Source of the DNA: Oncomelania hupensis
Lineage: Eukaryota > Mollusca > Gastropoda > Littorinimorpha > Pomatiopsidae
Direction: 5' to 3'
DNA: 64,000 nucleotides
NCBI GenBank assembly: GCA_036898135.1
Contig: CM072511.1
Coordinates: 74,596,119-74,660,118 of the forward strand
Part shown: piece by piece, positions 22,195-33,900 of the stretch
Position numbering within the stretch: position 1 is the stretch's first letter
Layout of the letters: each line of letters opens with the position of its first letter
Notes under the pieces: generated by a model
What the model was told of the DNA's origin: nothing
The model's input: the letters and a program-made list of their open reading frames with translations, nothing else
The model's database searches: none
Made by a program: the position numbers and the translations under genes

Positions 22195-24296
22195 TTTCAG
22201 TCATGTTTACTCAGTAATACTGTCGGGTAGAGTGATAGCCGAGGGCACGAAGGTCCGCTTCATCCTCTCAGTCCTGCACTTGGCAGCGCGGTACCTCCGT
22301 CCCAATGGTAGGAGGCAGACCTCAGTGTGGAGGGGGTGAGTGGGGTCGTTGGCGATCTTTCTGGCTTTGTTGATTGTCCTCACAGTGCCCAGGTGTTCTA
22401 GGCTGGGTAGGTCAGCACTGATCACTTTCTCAGCCTGCCTCGCCACTCTGTCTAATCTGTCTGTCTTTTGAACTGCACACATGGTGCCACACTGTCAGGT
22501 TAAAAGTCAGAATACTCTCAATTCTAGATCTGTAGTACATGGTCATAATGTCCGGACTGACCTTAAACTGTCTCAGCTTCCTAAGGAAATACAGTCTGAT
22601 GTGGCTTTTGCTGATGACCTTGTCGATTTGCTGGGTCCACGTGAGATCACTAGATCAGCGTTGAGGATGGTGCCGAGGTACTTGTATTCCTTAGCTCGCT
22701 CAACCTCTTTCCCAGCAATGACAAGGGGGGGCGGGGTTGGTGCTCTTCCGCCTGAAGTCATACAGCACGTCTCTCTCTCGTCTTCCCCACGTTGAGGTCA
22801 AGGCTGTTGTCCTCGCACCACCGCCCAACATGCTCCACGTCTGCCCTGTAGGCCGCGTCGTCGTCGTTGGAGATCAGGCCCACCAGAGCAGAGTCGTCGG
22901 CGAACTTGGCCAGCAAGTTGGCCTCTCTCTGTGCGACACAGGCGTTGGTGTAGAGAGTGAAGAGCGAGGGTGAGAGAAAACAGCCTTGAGGGGCGCCGGT
23001 GACGGTGACGGTGACGGTAGTGGAACACGTGCCGTCCACAGACACGTATTGGGTTCTACCCACCAGAAAGTCCACAACCCACTTGATCAGCTGGGCCTCC
23101 ACCGACATCAGTTTCATCTTGTCGTTTATTAGGCTGGGCCTGACAGTATTGAAGGCTGAACTGAAGTCGATGTACAGGACTGGCGGAAGCGTTGGTGATG
23201 TCGAGGTGCTGCAAAAGGGTGTGCACCAACGAGCCTTGTATGCGAACTGCAGCGGGTCAAGTTGGTCTTCCGTCTGCTGCAGCAGTCGCTTGAGGAAAAG
23301 TTTCTCTAGGCAATTCATGACGACAGAGGTGAGGGCAATGGGTCTGTAGTCGTACTCCTTGCAGAGCGCCTTCTTGGGAACAGGTACGATGCGCGCTTCC
23401 TTCCAATGGGGCGGCACTTTGCCAGTCTGCAGGCTGCGGTTGTAGAGCGCCTGGAAGACGGCCGTCAGCTGCTCGGCACAGGCCTTGAGTAGGCGTGGGC
23501 GTATTCCGTCAGGCCCACACGCCTTGCCCAGCTTGAGTCTGGCGAACGCTGTCTTGACTTCTAGCTCGCTGACGTGCAGACTGGGGTCTGGATCCACCTA
23601 CTCCAGCTCCTGTAGTACTCCCTGCAGTCTGTCGTCCGGCTTGTCTAATCTGGCGTAGAAGGTGTTTAGGTCGTTGGCGAGTTGTGAGTCGGGTCGCCCT
23701 CTGCTATGGAACTGGCCTTCTTCTTCTTCGTGCCAGTGATCTCTCGCACTCCCTCCCACACAGCTTTTGCGTTCCCTTCTGTCACTGTGCTCTCCAGCTT
23801 CTTTCTGTATGCTTTCCTGCACTTGTCTGATAACTTCTTGATCTTGCGTTGCACTGCCGCCCCGCTGTGCTTTTTTCTTTCAGAGCTTGCTTGAACTCTT
23901 TCGTCACCCATGGCTTTTGATTTGGGTAGACAGTCACTGTCTTGCTTTCAATACACAGATCTTCACAGAAGTTGGTATATGACGTGATAACGTCCGTCGT
24001 CTGATTTAAGTTGTCTTCTTCAAACACTGACCAGTCTGTGCACTCAAAACAAGCCTGTAGCCTCGCAATGCCCCCTCCACTCCACTCCTTCAAACTTAAC
24101 TTCATCACTGGCTCTCTTAAGCTTCTGTCTATACTTTGGTAGCAGGAGCACTGAGTGGTGGTCGGACTTGCCGAGCGGGGGCCTCCGCACTGAGGCGTAG
24201 GCCTCCTTGATGTTGACATACACAAGGTTAGTTGTCTTCTTTATCCTAGTGGACACTGACACTTGTTGGTAGAACTTTGGTAGCTTAAGTTTCCTA
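22195..24296 (-). mobile_element. Rex1-like LINE: endonuclease C-terminus, RT and C-terminal domain
   Basis: Read on the - strand: endonuclease end (24044-24262, GKSDHHSVLL), linker (23598-24225), reverse transcriptase (22758-23597, with GPDGIRPRLLKAC, DYRPIALTS, IDFSSAFNT, GAPQGC and the active-site FADD), and the C-terminal Rex1 block at 22207-22482 ending ERMKRTFVPSAI. There are frameshifts between blocks, and the frame is lost around 22570-22760. The missing N-terminal endonuclease part lies at 25037-25407, separated by RTE sequence. The GC content is clearly higher than in the flanking DNA. Confidence 0.85.
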
Positions 24297-25036
24297 TCCT
24301 ATCCTATCCTGTCCCATAACTCGGAGGTCATAGGGGCACCACAGATGATCGATTAACCAACGTACTTCATCTTTCCCTGTCCTCAGCAACCCTGACTGTT
24401 TCGATCAGTGTCAAACCAGTCCAGTCTCGAATGTTGTCATCCCACCTCTTTTCGGTCTCCCTCTTCTTCTACCTCCTTGCACTGTGCCTTGCAGGATGGT
24501 CTTTGCAAGACCTGATGATCTGGTGACGTGGCCATACCACCGGAGTTTCCGTTTTTTCAACACTGTGAGCAGGTCATCGTGTTGTCTGTCGTGTGATGGT
24601 CTGTCGGACTTCGTCGTTGGTGATGTGCTGGGTTTAGGAAATGCCCAGAAGTCTTCTGTAGCACCTCATCTCCATGCTTTGTATTCTTCGTTGGAGATCT
24701 GCTGTGAGGTTCCATGTTTCGCAAGCATATAGGAAGATGGAGATGACAAGTCGCAGCAGCCTTACCTTGGAATGTAGACTGATGGTCTTGTCTTTCCAAA
24801 TTGGCAACAACCTCGCCAGGGCAGCAGTTTGTGCGATCCTGGAGAGGACTTCCTGTCGGGACCCATTGTTTGATACAATGGCTCCTAAATATTTGAAGCT
24901 AAGCACTGTAAAAAGTAAGACTTGCTGCGCTCCCTTGTCATCTCCATCTTCTTATATGCTTGCGATGCATGGACCCTCACAGCATATCTACAACGAAGAA
25001 TACAAAGCATGGAGATGAGGTGCTACAGAAGACTTC
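24297..25036 (-). mobile_element. RTE-type LINE 3' end (copy 4, left arm of palindrome)
   Basis: It begins with the reversed GGATA tail (CCTATCCTATCC at 24297) and contains the family's C-terminal coding region up to about 24917. It then flips: 24935-25036 repeats part of the same region in the opposite orientation. It is inserted in the Rex1 endonuclease. The right arm at 25408-26150 is its inverted near-duplicate. Confidence 0.9.
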
Positions 25037-25407
25037 TGAATTTGCCCGGCGAGCGCCGCGATGTCTTGCGTCACTCGTTTCGCGTTCGACTTGGGATGAG
25101 TGTAGAGCCCCAGCACAGTTATGCAAGGGATTTCCCGTGGCAGGTAGAAGGGCCTACATTGGATATGAAGCAGTTCGTAGTCGATGTTACACACAGCACT
25201 CTTCACTATCACTTGACTACACCATCTATTCTTCACATACACACCGACTCCTCGGCTCTTGCCTGTTTTTTGTTCTGTCTGCCCTAAATAGAGAAACCAT
25301 TGACATCCTCTAATTGATCAGGCGTGTTCTCGTTTAACCACGTCTCTGTAATACACAGGAGACTGCAGTCTCTATATTCACGTCTGTACTGCACTAGAGC
25401 GATCTCC
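25037..25407 (-). mobile_element. Rex1-like LINE: N-terminal endonuclease piece (palindrome centre)
   Basis: Reverse-strand frames give a DCSLLCITETWL motif near 25340-25375 and then VYVKNRW and further endonuclease sequence down to about 25045. This is the part missing from the Rex1 element at 22195-24296 and it has the same orientation, so the two were once continuous. Confidence 0.75.
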
Positions 25408-26150
25408 CTGTAGCACCTCACCTCGTTGCTTTGTATTCTTCGTTGTAGATCTGCTGTGAGGGTCCATGCATCGCAAGCATATAAGAAGATGGAGATGACA
25501 AGGGATCGAGCGCAGCAAGTCTTACTTTTTACAGTGCTTAGCTTCAAATATTTAGGAGCCATTGTATCAAACAATGGGTCCCAACAGGAAGTCCTCTCCA
25601 GGATCGCACAAACAACTGCTGCCCTGGCGAGGTTGTTGCCAATTTGGAAAGACAGGACCATCAGTCTACATTCCAAGGTAAGGCTGCTGCGCTCTTGTCA
25701 TCTCCATCTTCCTATCTGCTTGCGAAACATGGACCCTCACAGCAGATCTCCAACGAAGAATACAAAGCATGGAGATGAGGTGCTACAGAAGACTTCTGGG
25801 CATTTCCTAAACCCAGCACATCACCAACGACGAAGTCCGACAGACCATCACACGACAGACAACACGATGACCTGCTCACAGTGTTGAAAAAAACGGAAAC
25901 TCCGATGGTATGGCCACGTCACCAGATCATCAGGTCTTGCAAAGACCATCCTGCAAAGCACAGTGCAGAAGAAGAGGGAGACCGGAAAAGAGGCAGGAGG
26001 ACAACATTCGAGAATGGACTGGTTTGACACTGAGCGAAATAATCAGGGTTGCTGAGGATAGGGAAAGATGGAGTACGCTGGTTAAAACGAAAATCTGTGG
26101 TGCCCCTACGACCTGCGAGTTACGGGATAGGATAGAATAGGATAGGATAG
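25408..26150 (+). mobile_element. RTE-type LINE 3' end (copy 4, right arm of palindrome)
   Basis: This is the inverted near-copy of 24297-25036. Its first ~100 bases are in reverse orientation relative to the rest, with the same internal flip as the left arm. It then runs forward through the C-terminal coding region to a (GGATA)n tail at 26125-26150. Both arms share changes not found in other RTE copies, such as TTTAGGAAATGCCC and ACGACAGACAACACGATG. Confidence 0.9.
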
Positions 26151-26317
26151 ATGTAGTACTACTTTTATATAAAAAAATTTTTTATGGAAGGCAATGGACA
26201 TCACGTACCCAGAGTTGTTTATATCTGCCGCCATTTTGATTAACAAAAGCGTGCGCGGCGCAATACCTTCGAAGACCGTGAGCGAGCGTAGCGATGCGCA
26301 CGCCGCTACATTACATT

Positions 26318-27094
26318 GTTGCTTTATGTCCAGCGGACTCTTCCGAGCCAAATCAGGACCGGACAACCCCCAATCCGCATAAAAGATCTGCTGAAACAAC
26401 CCTAGTGGGAAAACCGAATGCCCTCCACCAGCCAGTCACTTTACAATAAAGACATCCCACGCAGGGGACGGCTGAGGCTTTACCCCAACTACTCGAACCC
26501 CCGGTTACAAAAACAAAATAGAATACAAACATCATTATAAATTATCAACAAAACATATACATATAAAATGCCTACATTGCTAAATAATAACATCATAGGA
26601 AGCCCTAGTGACCACCTGGCAGAAAGCGTCCAATATTCCCAAGCTGATCCAACAGACCGCATACACAAACAAGGAGTCTTGTCCCGGCGGAAGAGTTTTC
26701 AAGAAAAAAGGTAGGAGACTGGTCTAGCGAAGAAGACGATAGTATAGCAGATTGATAGAACAGAGCAGGAATGAGAAAGCAAATGAGAAAGACAGCGACA
26801 GTGGGAATTTAAAGCACTAAATTTCGATGTTGTTGTTGTTGTTTGTAGATTATAGTCACACGACACTTTCGCATATAGGTGACTACTGGACCGATTTATA
26901 CTGACACCAGCGGGCCAGTTGTTGGTAAAGGGGAAAATAATATGATCACACGTTGACCAATCCGGGATTCGAACCAGCGACCTTTCGGTTATTAACAAGA
27001 CGCTCTTACCAACTGAGCTACCCGGCCCCTCCTAAATTTCCAGAAAGTGGGGATACTATTTATACTGAAACCCCCGGCACCCCGACGGGGGAAC
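26318..27094 (-). mobile_element. Non-coding retroposon (copy S4) split by a tRNA-derived SINE
   Basis: This is the reversed family member from the CCAGCGGACTCTTCCGAGCC tail at 26330 to CCCCCGGCACCCCG near 27090. Its body is interrupted at 26825 by the 206-bp SINE at 26826-27031. No coding capacity. Confidence 0.8.
26826..27031 (-). mobile_element. tRNA-derived SINE with 9-bp target duplication
   Basis: Read on the - strand, a tRNA-like head contains box A (TAGCTCAGTTGG, 27010-27021) and box B (GGTTCGAATCC, 26965-26975). Its anticodon region contains GTTAA, so a tRNA-Asn origin is possible. A ~120-bp body follows, then a short ACA-repeat tail. CTAAATTTC stands on both sides (26817-26825 and 27032-27040). 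The intact promoter boxes and clean duplication suggest a fairly young SINE. It is not a functional tRNA gene because the acceptor and anticodon stems do not pair properly. Confidence 0.85.
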
Positions 27095-27139
27095 GCACGC
27101 CGCTTACTGAGCGTCTCTTCGCTCTCGCACGCAGTGCGA

Positions 27140-27325
27140 AAGGTTGCGAAACCTCAACAGGCCCCTGCTACGTGCCCTTGACGTCACTGATGACGCAAGA
27201 ATGAAAGCCATGCTCCTACACTATGTCGGCGAAGAAACATGACATTTTTGACAGCTTCACTGATGAGCAAAAGGGTGTTGGCGCAGTGGATGGAATCCAA
27301 CAACATGAGTATCCTGTGGCCAAGA
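27140..27325 (+). mobile_element. Ty3/Gypsy gag-like fragment
   Basis: A short frame reads LDVTDDARMKAMLLHYVGEE, the type of sequence found in Gypsy gag proteins, and it ends in a stop soon after. The fragment is cut off by the LINE that starts about 27325. No LTR or pol follows, so it is a relic. Confidence 0.5.
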
Positions 27326-27359
27326 AGTCCTTGACAGTAAAGACTTTTTAATCATTAGT

Positions 27360-30227
27360 TTGTATGGCCCTAACAGAGACGACCCCGAATTCTATTGTAA
27401 TTTAAAACAACGTATTCTAGAGTTTAGATATGATCAGATAATACTAGGGGGCGACTGGAATCTAGTGCAAAATTTTTCGTTAGACTATTTTAATTATAAA
27501 CATAACAATAATACCAAAGCACAAGAACAAGTTCATGAATTGATGATAGATTTAGACTTGATAGATGTTTGGAGAGACTTAAACCCCGAGTTAAAGAGAT
27601 TTACGTGGCGAAAAAGTAATCCCTTACAGCAAAGTCGTTTGGATTTTTTCTTAGTCTCTGAATCTCTACTAAATTTTTCGGTCGACGCAGACATCCACCC
27701 CGGATATAGAACTGACCATTCTATTATTTCTTTATCAGTAAATGTTACTAAGGATGGGAGGAAACGAGGTCTTTGGAAATGTAATAGTTCCTTGCTTAGA
27801 GATAAGAAGTATGTAGAGGAAGTTAATCTAGTCATTAAAAATGTTATAGAAGAATACGCTGCTACTCCCTACCTACCTGAATGTTCCCTCAATGTTCCCT
27901 TTTCTGAACTGCAATTTGTAATAAGTGATCAGCTATTTCTAGATACTCTGTTAATGAAAATTAGAGCTCAAACAATTTCTTATGCAACAATGAAAAAAAA
28001 GACTGATAACGAAAAAGAACTACAATTACTAACGTTAATAGAGACTTTAGAAAAGAAAGATAATCTAAGTGATATGGAAAAATTGGAACTAGAAAATAGC
28101 AAAGCAGACTTAGTTTCGATCAGGGAGAAAAGAATGGAGGGGGTTCTGCTTCGCTCACGGGCTAGGTGGATTACAGAGGGGGAAAAGGTTACTTCATATT
28201 TTTGTTCATTAGAAAAAAGGAACTACATTAATAAAAGGATAACAAAACTGGATAAAAATGGTACTATTTTATCGGATGAAAAAGATATTGCAAATGAAGT
28301 CAGAGATTTTTATTCTAAATTATATTCTGTTACAGAAGTTGAAGAAGTTGAAATTGCTAATATTGTAGATGATCTTGCTACTTTAAATCAGGAAGAGCAA
28401 ACATCTTTGGAGGGAGAAATCACCTTAGAGGAGGCCTCTTTTGCTTTAAAGAATATGCCGAACATGAAAAGTCCAGGTAGTGACGGGTTTACTGTAGAGT
28501 TCTTTAAATTTTTCTGGTGTAGTCTAAGGGATTTTGTAGTTAGGTCACTAAATGAAGGGTTTAGGAAGGGAGAATTATCGTCAACACAGAAAGAGGGAGT
28601 AATAGTTTGTATACCGAAGGGGGATAGGCCTAAGGAGTTCATAAAAAACTGGAGACCTATTTCCTTATTAAACGTAATATATAAAATTGCTTCATCGTGC
28701 ATTGCTAACAGACTTAAGTTAGTGTTACCTTCTATTATTAGTGAAGACCAGACTGGTTTTATGCGGGATAGATATATAGGTGACAACATTCGTTTAATTT
28801 ATGATATTATCGATTATTTACAAATACATAATAAACCTGGCCTTCTTCTTTGCCTAGACTTCGAAAAAGCCTTTGATTCTTTAAGTTGGAATTTTATGTT
28901 TAAAGTGCTAAATGCTTTTGGATGTGGTCCTGACTTCTGTAAATGGATTGCTACCTTCTATTATAACATTAAATCCGCAGTAACTGTGAATGGAGATCTA
29001 ACGCCATGGTTTCATGTGCAGAGGGGCTGTAGACAAGGAGACCCAATTTCATGTTATTTATTTATTATGTGTGTAGAAATTTTGGCAGTTATGATTAAGC
29101 AAAATAAAGAAATAAAAGGGATAAAAATTAATAATAATGAAAGTAAAATTTCGCAATATGCAGATGATACTGAAATAATGTTAGAAGGAGACGAAAATTC
29201 ATTTAGACATTCTATAAGTACTATTGAACGTTTTGGCTCTTTTTCTGGCTTAGTTTTAAACACAGACAAGAGTAGCGCAATCTGGTTAGGTAGTAATAAG
29301 AATTCTCGTATTGTTTACATGCCCCATCTGCGCATGGAATGGAACCCAGAGACATTTAAAATACTTGGAATTATGTTTACAAATGACTTAAAAGACTGTG
29401 TTAAATTAAATTTTGAAGCAAAATTTCTAGAAATTAAGATACTATACAAGATATGGTTAAAACGTCAGTTAACGCCAGTTGGTCGGGTTGCTGTGCTAAA
29501 ATCGTTGATTTTGTCAAAGCTTGTGTATCTATGGCTGTTATTGCCTAATCCACCAGACGATATTGTCAATTCTATTCAAAAAAGTATTTTTACATTTGTT
29601 TGGAATAATAAAAATGCTAAGATTTCTAAAAAGTCCTCAATGAAAAGTATCTCTGAAGGAGGTATTGGCATTCCAGATGTACGCCATTATATGAACGCAT
29701 TAAAAATAACTTGGATCAGAAAGTTGATGAAGACTAAACATAAATGGAAAATTATAATTGAAATTGTAAATGAAAAGGTATTATTAATTAATAAGCTTGG
29801 TAACAAATTGTGTATGGAAGAAAATTGTAATCCATTCTGGTATGATGTTCTTAAGGCATATGAAATTCTGGGAGATAAAATTAGACTTGACTGTGCTGAG
29901 GAAATTTTGTCGGAGCCATTATTTTGTAATAATAATATTTTAGTTGAAGATAAAACAATTTACTTTCCAGACTGGATTGAAAAAGGTGCATATATAATTG
30001 GAAGTTTGTTAAATAACAATGGCATTTTTTTAAGTTTTCAAGTGTTTGTTAACAAATATAATATTACTACTAACTTTTTAGTGTATTATGGCTGTGTAGA
30101 GGCTGTTAAGAGATATGTTCGCTGGTGTGGACTGCAACTAGGTAACGCCGATGTTGCTGATTATAAACATAGTAAATTGTTATTGGTACATCTCCGAGAG
30201 GTGCGAGGATATTATATGATACATTAG
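27360..30227 (+). CDS. L1/Tx1-like ORF2: endonuclease (partial) and reverse transcriptase
   Basis: This open frame of 955 codons starts at a TTG but is really the middle of a longer protein, since the frame is open upstream from about 27325. The endonuclease part includes LYGPN, GGDWNLV and TDHSIISL. The RT part includes NWRPISLLN, DFEKAFDSL, RGCRQGDPIS and the active-site YADD at about residues 600-603. The family nicks DNA and copies its own RNA. The N-terminal ~90 endonuclease residues are missing, so it cannot be functional by itself. A stop is reached at 30225 after a frame change. Confidence 0.85.
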   Translation: MYGPNRDDPEFYCNLKQRILEFRYDQIILGGDWNLVQNFSLDYFNYKHNNNTKAQEQVHELMIDLDLIDVWRDLNPELKRFTWRKSNPLQQSRLDFFLVSESLLNFSVDADIHPGYRTDHSIISLSVNVTKDGRKRGLWKCNSSLLRDKKYVEEVNLVIKNVIEEYAATPYLPECSLNVPFSELQFVISDQLFLDTLLMKIRAQTISYATMKKKTDNEKELQLLTLIETLEKKDNLSDMEKLELENSKADLVSIREKRMEGVLLRSRARWITEGEKVTSYFCSLEKRNYINKRITKLDKNGTILSDEKDIANEVRDFYSKLYSVTEVEEVEIANIVDDLATLNQEEQTSLEGEITLEEASFALKNMPNMKSPGSDGFTVEFFKFFWCSLRDFVVRSLNEGFRKGELSSTQKEGVIVCIPKGDRPKEFIKNWRPISLLNVIYKIASSCIANRLKLVLPSIISEDQTGFMRDRYIGDNIRLIYDIIDYLQIHNKPGLLLCLDFEKAFDSLSWNFMFKVLNAFGCGPDFCKWIATFYYNIKSAVTVNGDLTPWFHVQRGCRQGDPISCYLFIMCVEILAVMIKQNKEIKGIKINNNESKISQYADDTEIMLEGDENSFRHSISTIERFGSFSGLVLNTDKSSAIWLGSNKNSRIVYMPHLRMEWNPETFKILGIMFTNDLKDCVKLNFEAKFLEIKILYKIWLKRQLTPVGRVAVLKSLILSKLVYLWLLLPNPPDDIVNSIQKSIFTFVWNNKNAKISKKSSMKSISEGGIGIPDVRHYMNALKITWIRKLMKTKHKWKIIIEIVNEKVLLINKLGNKLCMEENCNPFWYDVLKAYEILGDKIRLDCAEEILSEPLFCNNNILVEDKTIYFPDWIEKGAYIIGSLLNNNGIFLSFQVFVNKYNITTNFLVYYGCVEAVKRYVRWCGLQLGNADVADYKHSKLLLVHLREVRGYYMIH

Positions 30228-30805
30228 TCAAAGATGATGTAAAACCTAACTGTTGTAAAAACTGGGACGGGAGAATAGTGTGTACAGTTGAATGGAAAAT
30301 AATATTTAAGAAAGCACAGGAAATTAGGGAAATCAAATTGAAGTGGCTGCAAATTAGAATAATTCATAGAATAATAGGAACCAATATAGTATTATCTAAC
30401 ATTGGAGTTGAACAGAGTATTAATTGTACTTTTTGTGAACATGAAAGGGAAAATATACAACACCTTTTCTTTAGGTGTCCTTTCGTTCAAACGTTTTGGA
30501 CTGACTTTGAGAGAGCCCTAAATTCTAAGTGTTATAATGCTATTGCTTTCCACTTCAGCGAACATCTCGTAATATTTGGCTGCGAAATAAATATAAGAAC
30601 GGACACAATATTAGATTTGTTAATTTTATTATCAAAATCGTTCATTTATAAATGCAAAATAGAAAAAAAAACACTTTACAGGTCCTTTACAGCTGTGCTA
30701 AAAAGCCGATACGAAGTAGAAAAATATATGGCCCTTTTACAAATGAGGTATCAAAAATGTGTACAAGAATGGCACCCGTACTTACCACTGTTTGACGATA
30801 TATAA
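30228..30805 (+). pseudogene. L1/Tx1-like ORF2 C-terminal part in a shifted frame
   Basis: Frame 30278-30805 (175 codons) carries the Cys/His C-terminal motif CTFCEHERENIQHLFFRC near 30427-30480 and ends at the normal end of the protein. It is separated from the main frame by one frameshift. Confidence 0.8.
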
Positions 30806-30897
30806 GCGCTTATATATATTAGTTTAAATGTATATGTATTTTTCACTGCGTGCTAATCTTGGTTTTGTACATTTTGTGAAATGATAATGACCCATGG

Positions 30898-30965
30898 TGT
30901 TCTCTCTTTCTAACTCAATCTCTTTCTCTCTCTTTTTCTCTCTCACTTCTCTCTTTCTTCTCCCC
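30898..30965. repeat. TC-rich tract between two LINE tails
   Basis: Pyrimidine-rich CT/TTT repeat on the + strand at the meeting point of the two convergent L1/Tx1 elements. Confidence 0.8.
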
Positions 30966-33900
30966 ACCTTACTTTCTTTTTTAATTTCTCTAAAATACCA
31001 AATATGTATGTAGATATTATTGTGAGAGAAATTGAAATCCAAACCCTCGTTTTGCCATCCTGTCCAAAAAGTACTAAGATCGGGTTCAGAGCAAGTCTGT
31101 CACAATTACAACATTTGTCCTTCAGAACTCGTACAAAGTCGTTCCAAAACATTTGGGCATGCACGCAGTTCCACAAATAGTGAATTGCTGAATCTTTTTC
31201 TTCATTACAAAAATTACACAAATTATTTGGTATCACTCCCATCTGTTTCAAAACAGAGTTGGTTACAATAATGCGATAGTTAATTTTCATCTGAAACCAC
31301 TTCAGTTTTACTTCTTTAATTTGTTTTGTTGCCAAGAATACCTTCGACCATTCAATATCAGTTCCCAAAATTGTCTCCCTGTTATTAGAGACATTCGACT
31401 GCAATGGTTTACCCAAAAGTATTTCATAAAAATATTTTGCTCCTCTTGGAGCCCTTAATAATGCACCATAAGTTTTACTATAATGTAAATCATTACAATC
31501 ATTATTTATTATGTGATTATTATTTTCCTTCATACACTTTCTAATGGAACAAACACATCCAAAATACGTCAAAAAAGGCACATCAATATTAAATTTGCTT
31601 CTAAATTCTTGTACTGTTAAAAAAGCGCCATTATCTGTCACCAAATCCTTTACAAAATATATGTCTTTTTTGGTCCAGTCATCAAAATATAACATCTCAC
31701 CATCAATGTTAAACTTTTTATTAAAAAATAATGGCTCTTTTAACATCTCTTGGTCAGTGCAAATATCCACTTTATCGTACAAAATATTATTACTGATTTA
31801 TAAAATTATTCTCCAGTTTTAACACACCTGCACCATATTCCTTTAGCATTTGTATCTCTGGACATATTTCTTTCAAGATGATTTTCCATTTAGGATTATG
31901 CCCCTGGATACATTTTTTCAACTAAGTTTTAAAGATGTAATTTGTGTTTCTATATGTGGCAAATTTATACCTCCGTTCTGGACACTATGAATTGCTATTG
32001 CCCGTTTAATTTTATCTCTTTTTTTTGTCCCATACAAAGTCATAGCACATTTTCTGTACCCCGTCTATTACCGTTGGAAGGATTCGGTAATAAAATCCAT
32101 AAATAATGGACAATAAAGCATTAAAATCTAAATCTAATCTAAATCTAAATAAGTGAGTTTGGATAATATCAAAGATTTTAATACTGCAACTTTTCCCAAT
32201 GGAGTGATAGATCTTTTTGACCAAATATTAAATAATTTTGTTGTCTCGTTAAATTTGTCTGTTAAATTTATTTCTGCCATTTTAGTAAGATCGCTTGTAA
32301 ACCAGAGCCCTAGGATTTTAAACTGTGCTGGATTCCAAGTCATTTTTATGTTAGGCAAAAATGTAATGTCACTATTTTGTTTACTACCAAGCCATACATT
32401 ACAGGTTTTTTCATAATTCAACTTTAAGCCAGAGATGTTCTCAAAATCATTTAATGTCTGAAATAGATTTTCGTAAGAATTTTTGTCACCTTCTAAAAGT
32501 AATGAAGTATCGTCGGCAAACTGACTCACTTTACATTCCGTCTCTGAAATAATTATTCCTTTAATTTCTTTGTTTTCCCTTATTTTCTTTGCCAATAATT
32601 CTGCACACAAAATAAATAAATATGGAGAAATTGGATCACCTTGTCTACATCCTTGTTTAATCATGAAGCTAGCAGAAGCTTTACCATTTACCACCACAGA
32701 AGATTTTATGTTATTACAGAAGGCTGATACCCAACGACATATGTCTTCTTCAAATCCAAACAATTTTAAGACCTTGTGCATGTAATTCCAATTCACGGAG
32801 TCAAACGCTTTTTCAAAATCAATTGAGACTAAAAGACCAGGGAGGTTTTTTTTTCTTTTAAGTAGTGGATTAAATCATACAAAAGTCGTAAATTGTCTCC
32901 TATGTACCTACCAGCCACAAAGCCTGTTTGATCTTCATTAATAAGTTTCGGTAGCCTTGTTTTTATTCTATTTGCTATACAAGAGGAGCCTATCTTATAA
33001 ATAACATTTAATAATGAGATGGGACGCCAGTTTTTAAGGAATTCCCGAGGTTTATCTCCTTTTGGAAGGCAAATTATAATACCTTCTCTCTGTGTTATAG
33101 ACATTTCATTATTTACAAACCCTTCGTTCAGAGAGCGTACTACAAATCCACCTAATTGTTTCCAGAAAAATAACAGTCATTCCATCTGTACCTGGACTTT
33201 TACCATTATACATACTTTTTAATGCATAACTGGCTTCTTGAAGAGTTATTAATCCTTCCAATGAAAATGCTTCATCGACTGATAACTTGGGAAGAGACGT
33301 ATATGTTTCTAAATCTGTATCTATTACTTGTTTTTCTGAATATAAATTTTGATAAAATTCTTTTGTTTCTTTTAACATATCATCATTATTTTCTAAATAT
33401 TGTCCATTTTTGGAGACTAGTTTAAACATTTGTTTACTTATAAAATGTCTTTTTTCTAAATTCCAAAAATACTTTGTTACTTTTTCTCCTTCGGCTGCCC
33501 AGCGAGCTTTGCTGCGAATCATTATTCCTTCTAATTTCTTTCTCCTTAATTCTACAAGACTATTTATTTTTACCTGTAATTCTAGTTGATCATATTCAGA
33601 TTTATATACTTTACTGTCTATTGTTTATATTTCTTGTTCAAGTTGTTTTTCTAAATGCGCTTCTGTACGTTTCTTTTTAAAACTATATTCCATTGTTTTA
33701 CTTCTAATTTCCATTATGTGAGTGTCCAAAAATAACTGGTCTGAAATTGTTAATTCAAGACAGTCTATAGAAATATTAGCAATTTGTTCTCGATCGTATA
33801 CCAACACAGCATACTGTTCCTTAACTTTATTAATAATATCATTAATTTCACTTACATAATTTTTGTCCCTTAAAAGTGATGAATTAAATTTCCTAAAGTT

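Larger units (their letters stand above)
27325..30897 (+). mobile_element. L1/Tx1-group LINE (copy A), 5'-truncated
   Basis: The element begins inside the endonuclease domain and runs through the reverse transcriptase to a C-terminal zinc-knuckle segment, then a short AT-rich 3' end. It is broken only once in the coding part, near 30150-30228. A second, older copy of the same family lies head-on against it at 30943-34640. Confidence 0.85.

Noticed and set aside
21746..22339. Gly/Arg-rich ORFs in the G-rich stretch
   Set aside because: Low-complexity G-rich DNA next to the Rex1 3' end; no domain and poor start context.
26965..27028. tRNA gene on the - strand
   Set aside because: Box A and box B are present but the stems do not pair, a body and tail follow, and a 9-bp target duplication surrounds it: it is a SINE.
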